Shown: positions 62,209 to 64,000 of the stretch, in pieces | Position numbering within the stretch: the first letter of the stretch is position 1 | Layout of the letters: each line of letters starts with the position of its first letter | Assembly (NCBI GenBank): GCA_013347225.1 | Contig: CP054595.1 | Location: 3,964,415 to 4,028,414, forward strand | Source of the DNA: Candidatus Accumulibacter similis | Lineage (GTDB): Bacteria > Pseudomonadota > Gammaproteobacteria > Burkholderiales > Rhodocyclaceae | Direction of reading: 5' to 3' | Length of the DNA stretch: 64,000 bases | The notes under the pieces: generated by a model | Told to the model about the DNA's origin: nothing | Databases searched by the model: none | What the model saw: the letters and a program-made list of their open reading frames with translations, nothing else | Position numbers and translations under genes: made by a program

Positions 62209-64000
62209 CTACGGCAGCCAGGTCCAGGCCTGCAGGCGCAGCCAGTCGCTCAGGCGGTGCGTCCAGATCCAGGCGTAGCTCTGCGCGCCGGCGTCGATCT
62301 TGCCGACGCCTTCCATTCCCGGGCGCAGCTTGAGGTCGCTGCGCGCCAGCCGCGCTTCGACGCGAAAGACGTTCCTGCCGTCCTCGGCTTCGGCGGTGGC
62401 GATGTTCTGCACCTCGAAGTCGAGGGCTTCGCCGGCCATGCCGGCGAGGACGAGGCGGCCGCTCTGGCCGGGACGGACGTCGCGGATGTCGCGATCCTCG
62501 ACCTTGAGAATGACCCGCCAGGCGTCGAGCGGGGCGATCTCGAAGAGCAGCTTGCCCTGCTCGACCGGCGAGCCGAGGAGCTGGCTGAGGTCGCCGGAGA
62601 CGACGACGCCGTCGAACGGGGCGACGATGCTGGCGCGTGCGAGCTTCTCCTCGACCAGCGCGAGTTGCGACTCGGCCTGCTGCATCTGCGCCAGCGCGAC
62701 GTTGGCGTTGGCGCGCTCGTGCCGGGCCAGGGCGTCGCGGTAGCGGCCTTCGTGCTGGCCGCGTTCGGAGCGCCAGCGCTGCCGTTCGACGAGGAGGTCG
62801 CGCTCGTCGAGCGTCGCCAGCACCTGCCCCTGGCGGACGATGAAGCCGGCGCGCACGGGTGCCTCGCGCAGGAAGCCGTCGAAGGGGGCGACGGCGGCGC
62901 GCTGCACTTCGCCTTCGACGACGGCGCGGGCGTTGACGCGGTAGTCGCCGTCGAGGAAGAGGATGCCGAGGAGGACGAGGGCGGCGGCGGCGAGCCCGAC
63001 GCGCAGGCCCGGCCGGCGGCGGTCCCGGAGGTGGCGCCAGGTGTCGCGCAGGCGGTACGCGAGGCGCCCGGCGAACCAGCGGTGCAGTTCGATGCGGCTG
63101 GCGAGGAGCGGCGCGAGCAGCGTGCCGACGGCCTCGCAGCTGCGCACTTCGTCGCTGGTGAAGGGGTTCGCGCGCGCGAAGCTGAGGACGCCGATGCCGA
63201 GACCCCGGTGTTCGAGGACGACCGAGCAGACGGCGCGCGCGCCGGCGAGGTCGCGGTGGGCGATGGCGATGCCGCCGTCCGCTTCGTCGAGCGGCGGCTG
63301 GACGATGCTGCGGCGCTGGTCGAGCGCCTCATCCATGGCGTTTTCGAGGGCGGTGACGAACTGGCTCTTCCTTTCGAAGAAGGCGGAGTGCGAGAGGGCA
63401 AGCAGGCGCGCCTGGCCGCGACGGTCGATGCCGAGCGCGACGCGGTCGCAGGCGAAGCGGCTGGCGAGGTCGTTGACCACCGCCAGCGCCAGGTCCGGCA
63501 GGCGTTCGTGTTCGGCGGCGACGGCGAGGACGTCGAGTGCGCTGCGCGCGCGCTCGACGCCTTCGGCGTCGGCGACGCTCTGCCGGCGCAGGAAGAGCGT
63601 CTCGATCCAGCCGATGCCCCAGTGCAACTGTCGCAGAACGTGTTGCAGTGCGTCGTCGGGGCGCTCGGCGAGGTCGAGGATGACGGCACCGTGCAGGCGC
63701 CCTTCGAGTTCGACCGGGTAGGCGACGACGACGAGCGCGCCGGGCTGTCCGTACAGCACCTTGCCCTGGCGTTCGCCGAGGCATCGTTCGGCAGCCGGTG
63801 CGAGGTAGCCGACGTCGGTCTGCGCCGAAGGCCAGACGGCGGCCGGGACGAAGGTGCCGCCACCCTGTTCGAGCAGCAGCAGCGCCGCGCGCACCTCTTC
63901 GATCTGCAGGCATTGCAGCGCCAGCCAGCTGCTGCAGAAGTCGGCGGCGGTGGCGGCAGAGGCGAAGGCGGACCAGTGGTCAGCGGAAGCTGTCCAACCG
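62209..64000 (-). CDS. GAF-HlyD fusion adaptor (5' end outside window)
   Basis: The frame is open through the window edge, so the start is missing; at least 597 residues are encoded. The N-terminal part contains one partial and one fuller GAF-like domain (FCSSWLALQCLQIEEVRAAL; LPDLALAVVNDLASRFACDR). A membrane helix (GLRVGLAAAALVLLGILFL) leads to a HlyD adaptor with lipoyl halves (VAPFDGFLREAPVRAGFIV; ASIVAPFDGVVVSGDLSQLL) around a coiled coil, then a barrel (DRDIRDVRPGQSGRLVLAGM). A cytoplasmic GAF sensor on an adaptor could gate export by a ligand. It is the first visible gene of the SecA-like cluster. Confidence 0.82.
   Translation of the reverse strand, partial: GWTASADHWSAFASAATAADFCSSWLALQCLQIEEVRAALLLLEQGGGTFVPAAVWPSAQTDVGYLAPAAERCLGERQGKVLYGQPGALVVVAYPVELEGRLHGAVILDLAERPDDALQHVLRQLHWGIGWIETLFLRRQSVADAEGVERARSALDVLAVAAEHERLPDLALAVVNDLASRFACDRVALGIDRRGQARLLALSHSAFFERKSQFVTALENAMDEALDQRRSIVQPPLDEADGGIAIAHRDLAGARAVCSVVLEHRGLGIGVLSFARANPFTSDEVRSCEAVGTLLAPLLASRIELHRWFAGRLAYRLRDTWRHLRDRRRPGLRVGLAAAALVLLGILFLDGDYRVNARAVVEGEVQRAAVAPFDGFLREAPVRAGFIVRQGQVLATLDERDLLVERQRWRSERGQHEGRYRDALARHERANANVALAQMQQAESQLALVEEKLARASIVAPFDGVVVSGDLSQLLGSPVEQGKLLFEIAPLDAWRVILKVEDRDIRDVRPGQSGRLVLAGMAGEALDFEVQNIATAEAEDGRNVFRVEARLARSDLKLRPGMEGVGKIDAGAQSYAWIWTHRLSDWLRLQAWTWLP

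Noticed and set aside
60081-62333. Plus-strand open frame of 750 codons opposite the M50 gene
   Set aside because: It is Asp/Glu/Gln/Arg-rich shadow sequence. The minus strand has HELGH, membrane helices and HlyD modules.

Overview
This is a high-GC, densely coded chromosomal window from a betaproteobacterium. Gene content and order fit Rhodocyclales and most resemble a polyphosphate-accumulating 'Candidatus Accumulibacter'-like organism. That assignment is an inference from a class I-type PPK2, malonyl-CoA decarboxylase with a methylmalonyl-CoA-epimerase-like partner, a complete Liv uptake locus, type IV pili with a Pil-Chp pathway, and the order yqgE-ruvX-pyrR-pyrB-pyrC'. No rRNA, tRNA, CRISPR array, transposase or integrase was seen.

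Layout. 1-9.6 kb holds housekeeping and transport genes: a truncated gene, a class II aldolase, cutA-dsbD, a secreted beta-helix protein, Kup, and a CorA-type transporter with a non-canonical GMS signature. 8.3-11.4 kb has hemL-thiE-thiD in overlapping order on the minus strand, then a rubredoxin. 11.5-20.5 kb is the Pil-Chp chemosensory operon pilG-pilH-pilI-pilJ-chpA, without methyltransferase or methylesterase genes. 20.4-25.7 kb has a photolyase and the overlapping yqgE-ruvX-pyrR-pyrB-pyrC' operon, whose promoter predicts a leaderless mRNA. 25.7-30.4 kb has yggU-yggT-proC-yggS opposite pilT-pilU. 30.4-35.1 kb has an RNA methyltransferase, hemJ, an NAD-binding epimerase-like protein, a ferredoxin-reductase and an HDOD protein. 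35.3-40.7 kb is livKHMGF and a cytochrome c. 40.9-45.6 kb has ilvD, lgt, malonyl-CoA decarboxylase and a VOC protein.

46-54.2 kb is a signalling island: a hemerythrin-PAS-histidine kinase-receiver hybrid, a Cache-HAMP-PAS kinase, an HD-GYP response regulator overlapping it by 4 bp, and the wreck of a third kinase (periplasmic solute-binding domain fused by deletion to an ATPase-receiver remnant, with two further frameshifts). ppk2 follows with a structured leader, then a small Cache-like secreted protein.

56.3-64 kb is the most unusual part. On the minus strand a GAF-HlyD protein (running off the window), an M50 site-2-protease-like/HlyD fusion with a PqqD-like N-terminus, a short SecA-like motor ATPase lacking the scaffold and C-terminal domains of housekeeping SecA, and a small HlyD-like adaptor lie head to tail with overlaps or gaps of a few bases. 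A HTH protein follows. There is no ABC or RND pump in the visible part. This looks like an envelope export or processing machine powered by a SecA-type motor; I know of no characterised system with this composition.
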